NCBI GenBank assembly: GCA_036768485.1 | Contig: JAVLUZ010000701.1 | Coordinates: 240,092-304,091, forward strand | Source of the DNA: Mermis nigrescens | Taxonomy: Eukaryota > Nematoda > Enoplea > Mermithida > Mermithidae | Reading direction: 5' to 3' | Length of the DNA stretch: 64,000 bases | Shown here: one piece after another, positions 15,001-25,750 of the stretch | Layout of the letters: every line of letters starts with the position of its first letter | Position numbering within the stretch: position 1 is the stretch's first letter | Program-made: the position numbers and the translations under genes | The notes under the pieces: model-generated | The model's database searches: none | Told to the model about the DNA's origin: nothing | Seen by the model: only the letters and a program-made list of their open reading frames with translations

Positions 15001-15748
15001 AGAATTCTGGCTAACAGCAATAAACATTTGTTTTAGTTCGATAAAGTGTTTAATATTACGATTATTCTGTAGCTCATGTGCATACAAAATATTCTAAGAG
15101 TACTATTTATGGGTATAGGTATATAAGCTTGACCCTCGGCATTACCCTCGGCCTCAGCCGAGGCAAGGATTTTAAGTCGCCTCGGCCGAGGCTGAGGGTC
15201 CAAAAAGAACCCTCGGTCCGATCACTGGTCGTGGGAACGATTCGTTGAGGACGTTTTGTTTGGGACGTTTTATCGTTGGGACGTTTAGCTGGGGACGTTT
15301 TCCGCGGGGACGTTTTGCCGTGGGGATGTTTTGTCCAGAGACGTTTTGTTTGAGACTCTTTAATACGACCCTGTCTGTCCGTGTGTGCATTGTTTAAATG
15401 TTATTTCATTGTGCCGCTGAAATCAATTTTAGGTTCAAATGGGTTCATTTGAACGAACAGCTAACATATGAAAAAGCTGTGCATCAGCAAAAATTACGAG
15501 CTGAAATATCGCAGGCGAAGCGGGAGGCGAACTATTTTTCTGAACAAATTGATAAAGGCGAAAATTTGAAGAAACTAGAAGAACAAGTGTTGAAAAAAGG
15601 TGGCCTGTGGAATCAATACATGAGGCAAATTAAGCAAAAGAAAGGCATTAGTGAAAAGAAGAGTAGCAATCGTGATCAGGAGAATGGTTTGTTGGACATG
15701 ATTTTTAACAAGGATGCAGCAGAATCAACGAACTCGAAAGACGATTAA
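3010..15748 (+). CDS. ABT1: ABT1/Esf2-family ribosome assembly factor, 3 coding exons
   Basis: Coding exons 3010-3331, 8653-8749 and 15433-15748 join in phase (GT-AG introns of 5,321 and 6,683 bp) to a 244-residue protein. Residues 1-47 are acidic and lysine-rich. An RRM-like domain starts near residue 48 with the RNP2-type stretch IIYLSSIP. Exon 2 encodes a basic segment ending NIKYLSG, and exon 3 opens FKWVHLNEQLTYE, the region typical of ABT1/Esf2. The C-terminal half is charged and probably helical. Family members are nucleolar RNA-binding proteins that act on the helicase Dbp8 and early 18S rRNA processing; the animal protein was first named activator of basal transcription 1. An acceptor-like tttttag lies just before the start codon, so a 5' UTR intron is likely. 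The next gene on the same strand is IBA57. Both introns are packed with DNA transposons. Identification is from remembered family sequence, not a search. Confidence 0.88.
3484..3895. mobile_element. D-family element in ABT1 intron 1
   Basis: Matches 55503-55930 block by block: GCACAAGGTCAGGGTTGGCAG at the left, GGCTGACCCTTCA near the right, GTGCATGTGTG at the end. Contains a near-perfect hairpin at 3726-3738. Flanks GTTTAGAA and GTTCAGAG may be a diverged target duplication. Confidence 0.6.
3899..5540. other. ABT1 intron 1, mostly unassigned
   Basis: AT-rich intron sequence. At 4677 TACAGGGTCGCGCAAA looks like a transposon terminus but no partner was found. No coding sequence is recognised. 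Confidence 0.4.
5560..6440 (+). mobile_element. Two diverged E-like copies
   Basis: 5560-5940 and 6010-6440 each repeat the E order: a Pro-codon-rich cccc stretch, a gcatttttagcgatcttttagc-type block and a cgtc...gcgc block. They are older than the other E copies and lack clear ends. From about 6460 to 6620 an H-like interior follows. Confidence 0.4.
6900..6966. repeat. AATA/AAGAT simple repeat
   Basis: Runs of AAATAAATAA followed by AAGATAAGAT units. Confidence 0.8.
7189..7500 (+). mobile_element. E-family element
   Basis: Starts CATACATGATCATGGG and ends near ATGCTGTACATG, like copies at 21745, 49712 and 50398. Confidence 0.6.
7504..8538 (+). mobile_element. H-family element split by a C element
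   Basis: Left end GATAGGTGCACAGCATGG and right end TTACGTGCATATCTG correspond to the ends of the H copy at 59106-59395. C occupies 7749-8488. Confidence 0.65.
7749..8488 (+). mobile_element. C-family element, 740 bp
   Basis: Flanked by perfect 8-bp duplications CCTGGGGG (7741-7748, 8489-8496). Ends CAGTGTTTTTTTTTGTAC and TACAAAAAAAAAACCGTG. Interior has TTTGTACATGTACAAAG palindromes and two diverged copies of a segment ending in hairpin sequence (8052-8064 perfect). Confidence 0.85.
8750..10160. other. ABT1 intron 2, unassigned AT-rich part
   Basis: No exon, RNA gene or element end recognised, apart from a stretch near 9905-10070 that resembles 24470-24570 (an old shared repeat). Confidence 0.4.
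11216..11571 (-). mobile_element. C-family element, 356 bp, truncated inside
   Basis: Minus-orientation C with TTTGTATTCGGC at the left and GTACAAAAAACACTG at the right. Flanks GTCGTGTA and GTCGTGGC share GTCGTG. Confidence 0.7.
11950..12571 (+). mobile_element. B-family element, 622 bp, complete reference copy
   Basis: Perfect 8-bp target duplication TGGATGAC (11942-11949, 12572-12579). Ends CAGGGGCGGATTTAAG and AGATCCTCCTCTG. Hairpin GGCGCTTCGCGCC at 12325-12337. It has the uninterrupted site CCTGGAAG where two other B copies carry a C insertion. Confidence 0.88.
13168..13225. repeat. CCCGGGTA palindrome cluster
   Basis: Two TACCCGGGTA palindromes around an AT spacer. A second cluster lies at 14888-14952 in opposite orientation; the two may be ends of one degraded element. 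Confidence 0.5.
13813..14306 (+). mobile_element. B-family element, second subfamily, 494 bp
   Basis: Left end CAAGCGCGAATTTAGAG, right end TGGATCCGCCACTG. Contains CCGGCGCTTTGCGCCGG. Flanks TATATAAG and TACATAAA match in six of eight. Confidence 0.7.
14888..14952. repeat. CCCGGGTA palindrome cluster
   Basis: Four CCCGGGTA words in 65 bp. See the cluster at 13168. Confidence 0.5.
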
Positions 15749-15842
15749 TATTTTTTTGCCTATTTGTCTGTACTTTGTGCATTTTTGATTATTAAAATTT
15801 TAATGCAATTGATCTTATCTTTGCATCTTGCCTGAAATGCAG

Positions 15843-15848
15843 AATAAA
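15843..15848 (+). terminator. Candidate poly(A) signal of ABT1
   Basis: AATAAA, 95 nt after the ABT1 stop codon. No better signal is seen nearer, although ATTAAA-type variants occur in the same AT-rich stretch. Confidence 0.5.
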
Positions 15849-18664
15849 TGACTTTAGGTTGCCGACTTCTTATATTTTAATTTTTAAAGATAACGACTCT
15901 ACCTACTGTTTGCCAAAGCAAGCACATGTGAAATTTTGGGAAAATGGTTTCTTTCTCATTAGGATATCTTTTGATTAGATGTTCTCTATAAGTAATGACA
16001 ATATTTCAAGGATCTTCGGAAGCTTCTGATATTTTGAGCTCGAATGCTCGTCTCTCCTGATTTTTTAGCAACTTTTTAAATATTGTAAATATAGATAGAA
16101 AACATCGGAACTGCGAACCAGCATTTGCTTTTTCTATCTACGTGAATATCTAAGCCCTGAATAAGATTCTAGCTGATCGGTTACATCGTTATTATTGTGC
16201 CTCTTCTCATTTCACATAATGTAAAACTTGTAGAGTACCTGCGCGTGCCTGCATATGTGCTCTCATATTCTGTTTTTTTTCAAAAATCGGGAAGTCTTGG
16301 ACTATTATAGAAACGAATAAGGTTCTTTTTGAAAATTTTTAAGCTTTACATTAAAACCTAGTTTTTCGAATATTTCTCAATCAAATGCACGACATTTTTG
16401 GGCTTTTAAATTGGTAAAAGTTCTTCATACAAAAGCTAAAATATATCAATACGATTGAGTTTATTAACAAGCAGATGTCTTACAGGATTTACTCATCGAC
16501 ATCGAGAATAAAATAGCTTAACATAGTGCTTTTATTTAATGCATTGCATTTTTAAATTGTTTGATTCTATATTCAAAAATAGTGTTTCTGAAAAGCTGGG
16601 CCAGTCAGTGGTGAGAAAACATAAACGTAGTTCTTGAATCGTATTAACGTATGGATGATTTTCGAAAATGACATAGCCTCCAATAGCTCTTTTATATGAA
16701 CCCTAGATGTACATGCGAGTATCTAGCAATTTCCTTGTCCTCAGGCAGGAGGACCGTGTAGTCTATGTGAACAGGGGTACCTTCAAACAGTATTCTGCAC
16801 GCTGTGCGAATTGCATGTTTGCTTGAAAGTCGGAATGCATTGTATTTTGTGGTAGGATTCCATTATATACTTGCTCCTGTGTTGTTCAAATTTGCATTTC
16901 TTTGCATATAAGCTGTAGTAGGTGCATCAAATTTATGCCACATTCATATTTTGAGAATAGAGTCAAGTCATTCTAGCCTTCTGGAGGGCCAAAATTTTGG
17001 GGATTTTATGGTAAGCAGGACGTTTGATAGCTGAAATTGGTAGATACCTAATCATTGTTCATATATATTCCTTCTCTTTGATTTCTTCGTCGCTATCACG
17101 TGATAACAAGAACTCATTTTGCAAGCCGCTGTTTCTCTTGCATGGTGCTAGAAATCTAAACCCGAATTTTGGTAGAATGACTCGCTTTTTCAACCATTTA
17201 TGTGCTTTTTGTTCGGTTTTTTAAACTTGAAAGTCGGTTAGGTACTACTCAAAAATGGTCGGTTAGCCTTTCTTGAACCAAAACGAGCTTGTAGCCTGCG
17301 TGCATGGGGTTTAAAATAAAACTCAACGTCTCGTCTTACCTGGACAATATTCAATCTTAGCCCGACCATAGAATGGGCTGACACAAATGCTGGACGGGCT
17401 AAAGGGTCCACTTGGATGGGCTGATTTTGAAAAAAGTGTTAGAAAACAGTGAAAATCAAACTAAAGTCTTTTTTAACCCATTCAGCCCATCAAGGGACCA
17501 ACCAGCTTTTGAGAGCCCATAGATGGGCGGGCTGAAATGGTGATGGATGAGCCATTAGCATATATGAGCAGCGACTAATTTCTGTGTGGTCTAAAAATCT
17601 ATCCATTGACATCAAAAAATCGCAAAAAGAACGAAAAATAATTGAGAATCTAATTATGGAGGTGTATACCAGCCAGATCCTCAGGCGCGTAGCTGTGGGG
17701 GAATATGGGAAGACTAGTCCCCCAGTATTTTGGAAATACGGATTTTTCTTACAAGGGATCCCTAGAGCCAAAATTGAAAATTCACGAAGTGCATTTCAAA
17801 GACTGCCAAATAGATTCTAGCTCATTTTTCAACTAATACATAAACTCAAATTTTTTGAGTACTTCGAGCCAAATTCATTGTTTTTTGTATAAATTATCTT
17901 CCGAGCAGCTCAAGTTTGAGTAAATTATATGAATATATTTGAATTTTCTGCCGCATTGCGCAGAATTATTTATTTTTCGTATCTGCTTTTCTTTGCAATA
18001 AAAGAGAATTAAGTGCAAAACAATTTTTTTAGCATGGTCAAATAATTAAAAATCATTTGCATGATCATTTTATTCAACATATTTTTGAATATGATTAAAA
18101 TCAAATTAAATTTTTTTGGAAAATTGTTTTCCTCCCCAGTGTGCAGAGCTCGCTGAGAAACGCCCAAAAACCTTATTATTTTCGCCTGTACACAAATAAT
18201 TGTTGAGATGTATGACTTCAAAGTTTTAGTCCCCCCACCCCCAAATTCGGAAGGTCAGCTTGATCGAACAATAGAAAAGCGTCAAACGACGTCTAAAAGT
18301 ATAATTTTAACTACACTAATCATTTTTCTAGCAGTGTATTGTTTTATTCATTCATCCAAACACTTTTCTTTCATGACTTCGTACATATTTGATATTACAG
18401 CGCATTCCTTCGACCTTATTTGATTTGATTTTATTCAAATTTAATAACAATATTCATGCAGAATAAAATGCAACGATTTAAGTGTTAAAATTTGACATGA
18501 TATAACTAAATTTCTTCACTCATTGCCCCCTCCCCACGAAAACTCGGTTCACCCCTCCCAGAACTTTTAACCGTGTGCGTGTATGACCCCGCCCTTTAGC
18601 GCTTTTACTTATGGTACAAGATAATTTAATTTTTACTCTTGCGCTTAATTTGTTTAGATCGAGC
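15849..18664. other. Intergenic ABT1-IBA57; J-type repeat at 17338-17545
   Basis: Mostly unique AT-rich sequence with no recognised gene. 17338-17545 has the GACGGGCTAAAGGG / CAGCCCATC words of family J (also 41228, 45598, 55195). IBA57 promoter and 5' UTR must lie in the right part; 18640-18658 looks like a pyrimidine tract and acceptor. Confidence 0.4.
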
Positions 18665-21600
18665 ATGATACAACGTAGTACTTCCATTCCTAAAGTAGCT
18701 GCAGGTGTACTCAGTGCGTGTACTGCGACTAGTCATAGAAAAAGTACGGTAGCTTGTCATACGAATATCCCATCGTCTTCCATCGCTCGGAGCTTTTCGT
18801 ATTGTAAGTTAGTTGACAGAGGTTTAATAAGAATCAAAGGTCAGGATGTTGATCAATTCTTACAAGGTCTATTGAGCAACGATGTCAAGAAATTCATTAA
18901 AGAAAAATCAGCAAATTCACAGTTGACAACTTGTCTTTACTCGTTTATGCTGAATGTGCAAGGGCGAGTATTGTATGATTTATTTTTATATCACAAGAAC
19001 GATAATATCGATCAAATTGATAATACTCAGGAACTCTTACTCGAATGCGATAAGGAGTTGTGCGATGAGATCATGAAGACTTTGATCTCGTATCGTTTGA
19101 GAAAAAAGATTCTTATTAGTCGAGCGGATGATGAACTTCAGACTTATGCCGCATTCGATGATGATACTGCCACTAGCGATTTGAATGCTGCATATTCGTG
19201 TGAACAAGAGGCTGTCCTGAAGACAATCCTGAAGGAACATAATAATAATAATAATGAGTGCAGCGTTCGTCAAGCCATATGTTGCTGTGACCCGCGCCTG
19301 TCAATTTTAGGCTGCCGACTAATTTTGCCGAAAGGAGAAAATTGTATTAACAAAGTATTTCGTGGATTTACGGAAAAAGAGCCGGAATATTACCGCTGTA
19401 AAAGGTAAGCTAAACTAGTGTAATCAGGCGCGGATTTAGAGGGGCGGCCGCCCCCTCCCCCGTCTTCTAAAAATAGTTGGGCGCAATAAAGAATCAAGTG
19501 CGTTGATTTGACAGTGGCGGATCTAGGATTTTCTTGGCGGTAACCCAACTTTTCCGAAAACAGTCAAAAAAGGTCCACAAAATTCGCCCTTCGCTTGCAA
19601 AATAGCGTTTTTTCGCCGTTTTACATTGTTGATTTTTTATTTAAAATCACTTAAGACGCAACATTTTTTCAAAAAATTTTAAAATTTTGGACAATTTTGT
19701 GCGAAAAAAATCATTAAATTTCCTATACTTTAGCGCAAATCCGGCGTGGATTTCCGGAAAATTGGAAAAATTAGGCGGACGGTTTTTTAGAAGCTTGATT
19801 TACCACTCTTTCTTGTATTTTCACACAGAACGTCGAAAAATTTTAAAATTACGCTTGAAAATGAAAGAACTTTATGCTTTCTGCTCTTATTGGTTTTCAA
19901 ACCTATTTCATAAGCAAAGAATGACTTCTAGGCCGTCAAGAAAGTAAATAAAGGTTATTAATAGGTATTATCCGGCGCCAAGCGCCGGAAAAATTCGTGA
20001 AATTATGATCACTGACAGCCGAAAATCATTGCAAATCACATATCCTTTCTTTATCTCGCCAACTATTTTTGGCCAATGGGGGCGGCTGCCTTGCCCGCCC
20101 CCCTTAAGTCCGCCCCTGTTTTTTTGACGATTTTAAGCAAGTTTATCGAGATTTTTTTCATTTTTTCTGGCGCTTCGCACCGGGTGAGCCTTGATGCTCA
20201 GTTGGTAGCGCTTCTACTTCTGATCGCGTCGACCCGAATTCGACTCCTGCTGGAGTCGGGTTTTTCTCGGGTTGGATCAACCCAGCCTATGATCCTTCGA
20301 TTAGGTTGATAAATGGGAAGCTACATTCGTAGTGAGGTTAGCCCTCAGGGAGTCGCGACCCCTTGCGGTATCTAGCGATGTAACACACGGTTTCTGGTGT
20401 ACAGGCGATACCTGATTTCGGGTGTTTGAGCTTACTTTTACTTTGAACTTTAAACTGCACCGGGTAGTACATATTAATGACATTTGCTGACTTTCTCAGC
20501 GTTTTAAAAACTTTAGGTTTACGTCAGCAGAGTACTTTATTGACTAAGAACGAGGATTTTTCAGTTCTTACCATAATTTCTCGAGTATTTTTTGGGTGCT
20601 TTGGGCCGATTTTTATACTAATTTTGCGCGTTTTTCGTAGAAAACTTTCAAAATTTTCTTACTTTTCTTGGATCACAAATGATTCCGTCTACCAGAAGAC
20701 GAAAAAAACCGATACTTTAAGTATAATGAACGGATTTTTTGGTTAATTTTTAACACTGTTGGGAAAATTGGGGGTTCCGCCCCGTCAGAAAATTCTGGAT
20801 CCGCCACTAAGTGTATTAAAGCATCAGGTCATAAATGAATGGGCTCACAAGTGGGAAAAATTCCAAATTTTCTACAATTAAGTTTTTGTAAATTTTTTCA
20901 CATGCATACACCTGTGTAAAGTTTAATCCGTGTATGGACTATGTTTGGCTGTGTTTCTTCGTCGTACGTTTCTTTTATCAACCACAAGTGTAAAATATAT
21001 TACTAGATCTACGTAGCACCTTGAAGATCATGCTGAAATTCTAGTGACCACGGTTTAATTGATTAGGTACGTTTTTTCTGATCAAAGCTCGGGGTTTTCT
21101 GTACTTTTGATCGCAAGGCTTAGCCTGGGCTAGAATTCCGGGTCCATACACGCTGACTAGTTTAATTCAATTTAATTTTGGTCAGAAAGCCCAAAATCGA
21201 TAATAGCCAACAAAATAATTTTCTAATCGTTCTTACTACGCTGTGATGGCATTGAAAAATTAAGGAAAATTCTAAAAAATTACCAAAACTTCATTTTGGA
21301 AACATAGTCCATTCTTCATGTAGAATCCGGAGCCCATTATTTCCAAACATCAATGTGGTACAGTCGACAATTTTTTTAGTTTTATGCACTAAAGTGCTTT
21401 TTTGTGTCCTGTTTCACATTATAATTGGAACAATCCACCTTTAGGTATGCCATGGGCATAGGCGAAGGCCGCGTCGATCTTCCACCGGGCGACTGTCTGC
21501 CGCTCGAGTCGAATGGCGATTTTTTGCATGCCATAAATTTCGACAAAGGTTGCTACATTGGTCAGGAACTCACAGCTCGAACATACCACACGGGAGTCGT

Positions 21601-24600
21601 TAGGAAGCGTCTCATGCCCTTATTTTTTAACGCTGATGACGATTATGTCAGCTCATTGTGCCCTGGCGCTGAAATCGTCGTCCTCAATCCCGACATTCAG
21701 AAAGGCGATACTCATACTGATAGAAGAATAGAAAAAGTAGGTTATGGCCATACATGATCTTAGCGGTGGGGGTTTTATCCCCAGAAAAGTTTTCACCCCT
21801 TTTCCTGATTATTTTAACCCCTCCCCAGGATTCGCGATTCTCCCATTTTCAGAAAATTCGTTGAAAAAGTGCTGATTTAAGCGTTTTTAGCCGTCTATTT
21901 GCTAAAAAGCGTCAAATTTTCGGCGCTCCGTGCCTAACACTGATTTTTATGACTATATTTTGTCCAATCTTTTCGAATTTTTATTTTTTGCGTAATTCTT
22001 TTGTCTTTTTATGTTCGAGAAAGAGCATCGTCGAAAATGTCGAAAAGCGCTGTTTTTGTTGCGTATCCACCATTTTAAGCCCAAAAAGGCACTTTGAAAT
22101 ACCCCCTTCCCTCCCGAATTCTTATGCTGTGCTTGTCTGGTTGTGGTCACTCGTAATCTTAAGGGGTTTTTGACTGTAATACATGGTCTAGTCAAAACCC
22201 TGAATGATTCCACCACTGAATTTTTTCGAAAATATTTTCGCTTACTTTGGCGATTTTTTAGCGTCAATCGATCGAGCTTGATGTCTTCAAAGAAAGACTT
22301 GGACGTGGGGCTCACTCCCAGAATTCTGAAGCCCCATAATTGAATTTTTAAATATCGTCGTTTTTTGCGATTTTTATACACCAGTGATAGAACTCGATGA
22401 GAAACTTCAAATAATGATGTTTTTGTCCCTTACCATCAATTTTTTGTCAATTTTTGACCTTTGAAGTTTGTTATTACCCAGAATTTTCGTGAGTTCGATT
22501 TACTTTTAATTGTATTTAATTTTTCTCTACTAATTTGTTTTATTATCTGTGCTAGTGACCATTTTTCATTATTCATCCATTCATCTGCGCTCCGTTTTGA
22601 TTAAGTTAATTACCTCTTTGACGTTGAATGTTTTTGGAAATTCATATATATATAGATATCGACCCGATTTTCATTTTTTTAAATTAGAAGATTAAAGATT
22701 ATGTATCAAAATGTTATAATTTATTCGGATATAGCAAGGGTAAAACGTCGCAAAGAAAGATAATGTAATGAATATATGTAAAATGCGAATATCATGGACA
22801 TCAAATACATACGAGCATAAATGGGCAGCAAAAAAATCTGGGGGTCTGGTTTGGTGAAATCGCTAAGAATCTCCAAAAAAGTGTCTAAAAATAGAATTCT
22901 GGAGGTCTACAGTAATCTGCGAGGGGTGTAAACCACACATGGGCGTAGGAGGTATGCAACCCCCAGAAGTTGAAATACCCTCCCCCAGAAATCAAAATAC
23001 CCCCTTCCCAGAATTTGAATTTTGAAATTTTTTTGCTTTTTTAGCGATTTTTTGATGCTATTGGATAGTGCTCGATGATAAACGTCGAAAAATGGTGTCT
23101 TTTTCGCCATACAACCACTTTTAAGACAATTTTTTGACCTTTAAAAATTTTTTCATCCCCCAGAATTTTGGTGCTGCCCACCTATGGTGTAAATCCTCGT
23201 TATGCTATTTTTTATTACTCTTGATCTCTAATTATGTCAGATTTGACGGAATCCTAAGCTATGCGTATCAGATAAAAATTTATGGTTGATTCATTGGAAT
23301 CGCTTAATAGAGAGATTGCTTGCATGAAAGAGAATGACTTCGTTGCTTACAAAGTTTAACAAGAGCAGTATTCCGTTCAACAATCAAGATATATTTTTAA
23401 AAAATGGGTAGCGTAATCAGTACTTGTTGAAACAACGGGTTTCTTACTAATAATATCACAAAGTTTTTTATAATTTTGTAATCTCAAAAAATTTATAATA
23501 TGTACTTTTTTGCATTATTTGACCTCAAAAGGTCGTAAAATCCAATTTAAAAGAGTAAAAATGCCAAAAAAAATTGTCGAATTGCTTGAAAACACAAATA
23601 TAGGTCAAAAATACCGTTTTATTGCGGAAAACACTTATGTACGTATATTTCAAAATTTTGACGATCCCCTGACCGAAGTAAAATTTTGGATACGTGATTA
23701 TAGTGTGCAACAATTAATTTTTTGCTTTTTCGCGATTCATTTGTTTATTATTTTTCTTAATTTTGAATGCTTTCTTTTTCCTTGAAGCTTTTAGTTAAAA
23801 TAACAATCGTATCGGTAAACGTTTTTTCGGAAAATATCACCATAAAAGTTTTTAACAAAATATTTTCTCACAATTTTATCGACAAGTAGCACAAAATAGA
23901 AAACTGTGTACTATAGCTGAATTTATATCAGGCTTACAGAAAAAGATGCTATTTGCATCGCGTGCACGTTTTTTTAACAAAATACAAGCATCACTGACAT
24001 CAAAGTATTTCCAGCTCAGAAAACTCATTCGATTAGCAGTCAGTCGATCCTTTCCTAAATCAGGTTATCTATCGATACGAAAGTTTTGGCCGCTATTATT
24101 CGATAATTACCCCAGCCGACCATACGTAGGCAGCAAGAAAATTCTGGGGGGTCAGGATGGGTGATATTGTCAAAAACGTTACTAAAAATCGAATTCTGGG
24201 GGTCTACAGTAATCTGGGGATACAACCCCCACGCCCATGTGTGCCGCCGACTCCTTAGAATTGCGCTAAATGTCAGTCCTTTCTTCATTTTCTCAACATA
24301 CATACCCACACATGCACGTGCACACTGGGACGGGTATGAGGGGGCATCAGGACTTTTGAAATACATAACCCCTCAGGCCATTTTTTAACTATAACTATTT
24401 ATCGAACCATAAAAAAGACGTCAAAGCAGGCCCGTATCCAGGATTCGGCCAAGAAGGGAGCGGATCCAACATATTGGTCTATATCTCGGGAAATTCGTCG
24501 GGGTTGCTCGCAAAAATTGTATTTTCCGACATGCTCTATCCTTTAAGATCATAACATGCGAAGTTTTCGAAAGAAAGAATTTTTTGTTCAAAAAGTGTTG

Positions 24601-25140
24601 TCTTTTGGTTGCGTTTAAGCCAAAATTATGGAAAATCCTTCACGTCTTGCGCGAAGCGCTGAAAAATCTGAAGATTTCACTTGAAAGACATGCAATTTTT
24701 CCATCTTTCTGTTCATTATCTTACCTTTCAAAATTTTTCGGTTAAGAGGGAGGCGGCCGCCCCCCCTTAATTGGCCTTGGACATAATCGCATGTATTTAG
24801 ATTAAGCGTTTTTTAGGTAGGAAAGTTGCGAGGCTTCGCTGGAAATGCGTCGGGTTTGGCCTTATTACGCGTTGATTCGGCTATTCGCGCCGCCCGACTC
24901 GGCGTCAAATCAGCGACGACAGAGGAACGTCATGCTGAGCAATCAGTGACGTCATCGGCTTCCGAAATGACGTCACGCAACGGTCTTACGATTCGACTAA
25001 GAAACGATTTATCATTGCCATCTTCGTTCTCTGGGCCGAAAGCCATTGACCCCTCCTTGGGCCAAACTTTTATAACTTGTACGACTCGTCGGCCTTTTTG
25101 GTGGCCTTCTCTCGACCCTGATGCGCATGCTTTTCATTGA
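18665..25140 (+). CDS. IBA57: IBA57, mitochondrial Fe-S cluster assembly factor (YgfZ/GcvT-like), 3 exons
   Basis: Exons 18665-19404, 21445-21736 and 24817-25140 join in phase (GT-AG) to 451 residues. IBA57 is a folate-binding-type GcvT/YgfZ paralogue that works with ISCA1/ISCA2 in late mitochondrial [4Fe-4S] assembly. The N-terminus is rich in Ser, Arg and Lys and lacks acidic residues, like a mitochondrial presequence. The GcvT-like core starts near residue 46 ([12 protein letters not shown]). Exon 2 carries the family signature [12 protein letters not shown] (residues 281-292), including the conserved Cys. Exon 3 continues [18 protein letters not shown] and ends with the expected [11 protein letters not shown]. 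The start at 18665 is chosen because an acceptor-like tttgtttag lies 7 nt upstream; an in-frame ATG at 18611 is the alternative. The protein is about 95 residues longer than human IBA57, including a short Asn run from an (AAT)n stretch near 19240 and a Ser/Thr-rich insert in exon 3. Confidence 0.9.
19512..20118 (-). mobile_element. B-family element, 607 bp, nested
   Basis: Ends CAGTGGCGGATCTAGG and AAGTCCGCCCCTG, with the interior matching 11950-12571 in reverse. Hairpin variant near 19973 (GGCGCCAAGCGCC). Confidence 0.8.
20186..20456 (+). mobile_element. tRNA-derived SINE, 271 bp
   Basis: Flanked by 9-bp direct repeats GCACCGGGT (20177-20185, 20457-20465). The 5' part has an A-box-like TGCTCAGTTGGTAGCGC and a B-box-like GAATTCGACTCC at tRNA spacing, followed by about 200 bp of unrelated tail. 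This fits a polymerase III-driven SINE. No cloverleaf good enough for a working tRNA. Confidence 0.7.
21745..22140 (+). mobile_element. E-family element in IBA57 intron 2
   Basis: Begins CATACATGATCTTAGCGG 8 nt after the exon 2 donor and ends near TTATGCTGTGCTTGTCTGG. Same block order as 49712-50125. Confidence 0.6.
22934..23186 (-). mobile_element. A-family element, 253 bp
   Basis: Flanks GTGTAAAC and GTGTAAAT. Ends CACACATGGGCGTAGG and TGCCCACCTATG. Confidence 0.8.
23187..24112. other. IBA57 intron 2, unassigned
   Basis: Very AT-rich. No exon or element end recognised. Confidence 0.4.
24121..24243 (+). mobile_element. A-family element, 123 bp deletion derivative
   Basis: Starts CATACGTAGGCAGCAAG and ends CCACGCCCATGTGTG. 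Flanks CAGCCGAC and CCGCCGAC. Confidence 0.75.
24428..24780 (-). mobile_element. G-family element ending close to IBA57 exon 3
   Basis: Left end CAGGCCCGTATCCAGG matches the right end of the G copy at 28813 in reverse. Its last part, GGCGGCCGCCCCCC, ends some 36 bp before the exon 3 acceptor at 24816. Confidence 0.55.
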
Positions 25141-25221
25141 GTACGAGTTTCTTGCTCATGCGTTATGCATTGTTCGCGTTGGCATACATACCTGATAGCC
25201 ACACATAGGCACGGGTGGCAA

Positions 25222-25665
25222 CAGTCTTTTTTGTATTCGGCAAAGATTTTTCCCGATGTACAAAGACTTTCGGGACCGTCTTTGTACATGTACAAATATT
25301 TTGGGAAGACAAAAATTACAAAAAAGGTCAAAAAATTCGAAAAAATTCTCGGCGCTTCGCGCCGAAATGAGTAATTGTGTTTTATATATCTTTATAATGG
25401 CAGAAATTGCATTTCAAAAGGAAAAATGTCAAGTTTTTCGGCGCTTCGCGCCGTTTTGAGACGATTATTAGTGATTTTTGCTCTCAGAAACCCAGAAATT
25501 AGCTAAAATACACTACCAAGGGTCGAAAACTCTGTTTTTACAACACTAAAATCGCTACTGTACCATATTTTAGTACCCAAAAATTTGTGTGTACAAAATG
25601 TACAAAGACTTTTGGAGACCATCTTTGTACATGTACAAACGGACCTTGTACAAAAAAAAACATTT
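25222..25665 (-). mobile_element. C-family element just after the IBA57 stop
   Basis: Left CAGTCTTTTTTGTATTCGG, right GTACAAAAAAAAACATT. Two perfect hairpins (25351-25363, 25440-25452). It lies 81 bp past the stop codon and no AATAAA precedes it, so it may be part of the IBA57 3' UTR. Confidence 0.75.
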
Positions 25666-25669
25666 GGAC

Positions 25670-25750
25670 CAGAATTTGAGTCCGAATTTGGAATTTGAAT
25701 TCTTTTTTTTTAATTTAAAAATTTGAATTTGGAATTTGAAATTTAGAATG
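25670..25750. repeat. GAATTTG simple repeat
   Basis: Irregular GAATTTG/GGAATTTGAA units directly after the C element. Confidence 0.7.

Larger units (their letters stand above)
11587..15227. mobile_element. F element, about 3.6 kb, with GC-rich GCCGAGG termini
   Basis: Ends CAATGATCGGACCGGGG and CCTCGGTCCGATCACTG are inverted. Subterminal 100 bp at each end are built of CTCGGC/GCCGAGG words. Flanks CCCGTGGG and GTCGTGGG match in six of eight positions. The interior holds two B elements and two CCCGGGTA clusters and no recognised transposase, so it is non-autonomous or gutted. Confidence 0.65.
10165..15365. mobile_element. Foldback element built of GACGTTTTGTC repeats, split by later insertions
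   Basis: Left arm 10165-10315 carries AAAACGTCC-type units. The right arm 11025-11215 plus 15231-15365 carries their complement (GGACGTTTTG, GGGACGTTTAGC). The right arm is interrupted at GTCGTGG by a C element and then by the F element. Arms of irregular tandem units in inverted orientation are typical of foldback transposons. No internal gene is seen. Outer ends are not fixed. Confidence 0.6.
19425..20809 (+). mobile_element. B-family second-subfamily element, hosting a B element and a SINE, in IBA57 intron 1
   Basis: Flanks AGTGTAAT (19417-19424) and AGTGTATT (20810-20817) are a near-perfect target duplication. Ends CAGGCGCGGATTTAG and GGATCCGCCACTA. Split by a minus-orientation B (19512-20118) and a tRNA-derived SINE (20186-20456). 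Confidence 0.75.

Noticed and set aside
15172..15390. 72-codon minus-strand frame with NVPTIKRP repeats
   Set aside because: Translation of the GACGTTTT foldback arm.
20186..20262. tRNA gene
   Set aside because: A and B boxes are imperfect, the cloverleaf is poor, and direct repeats flank a 271-bp unit, which fits a SINE.
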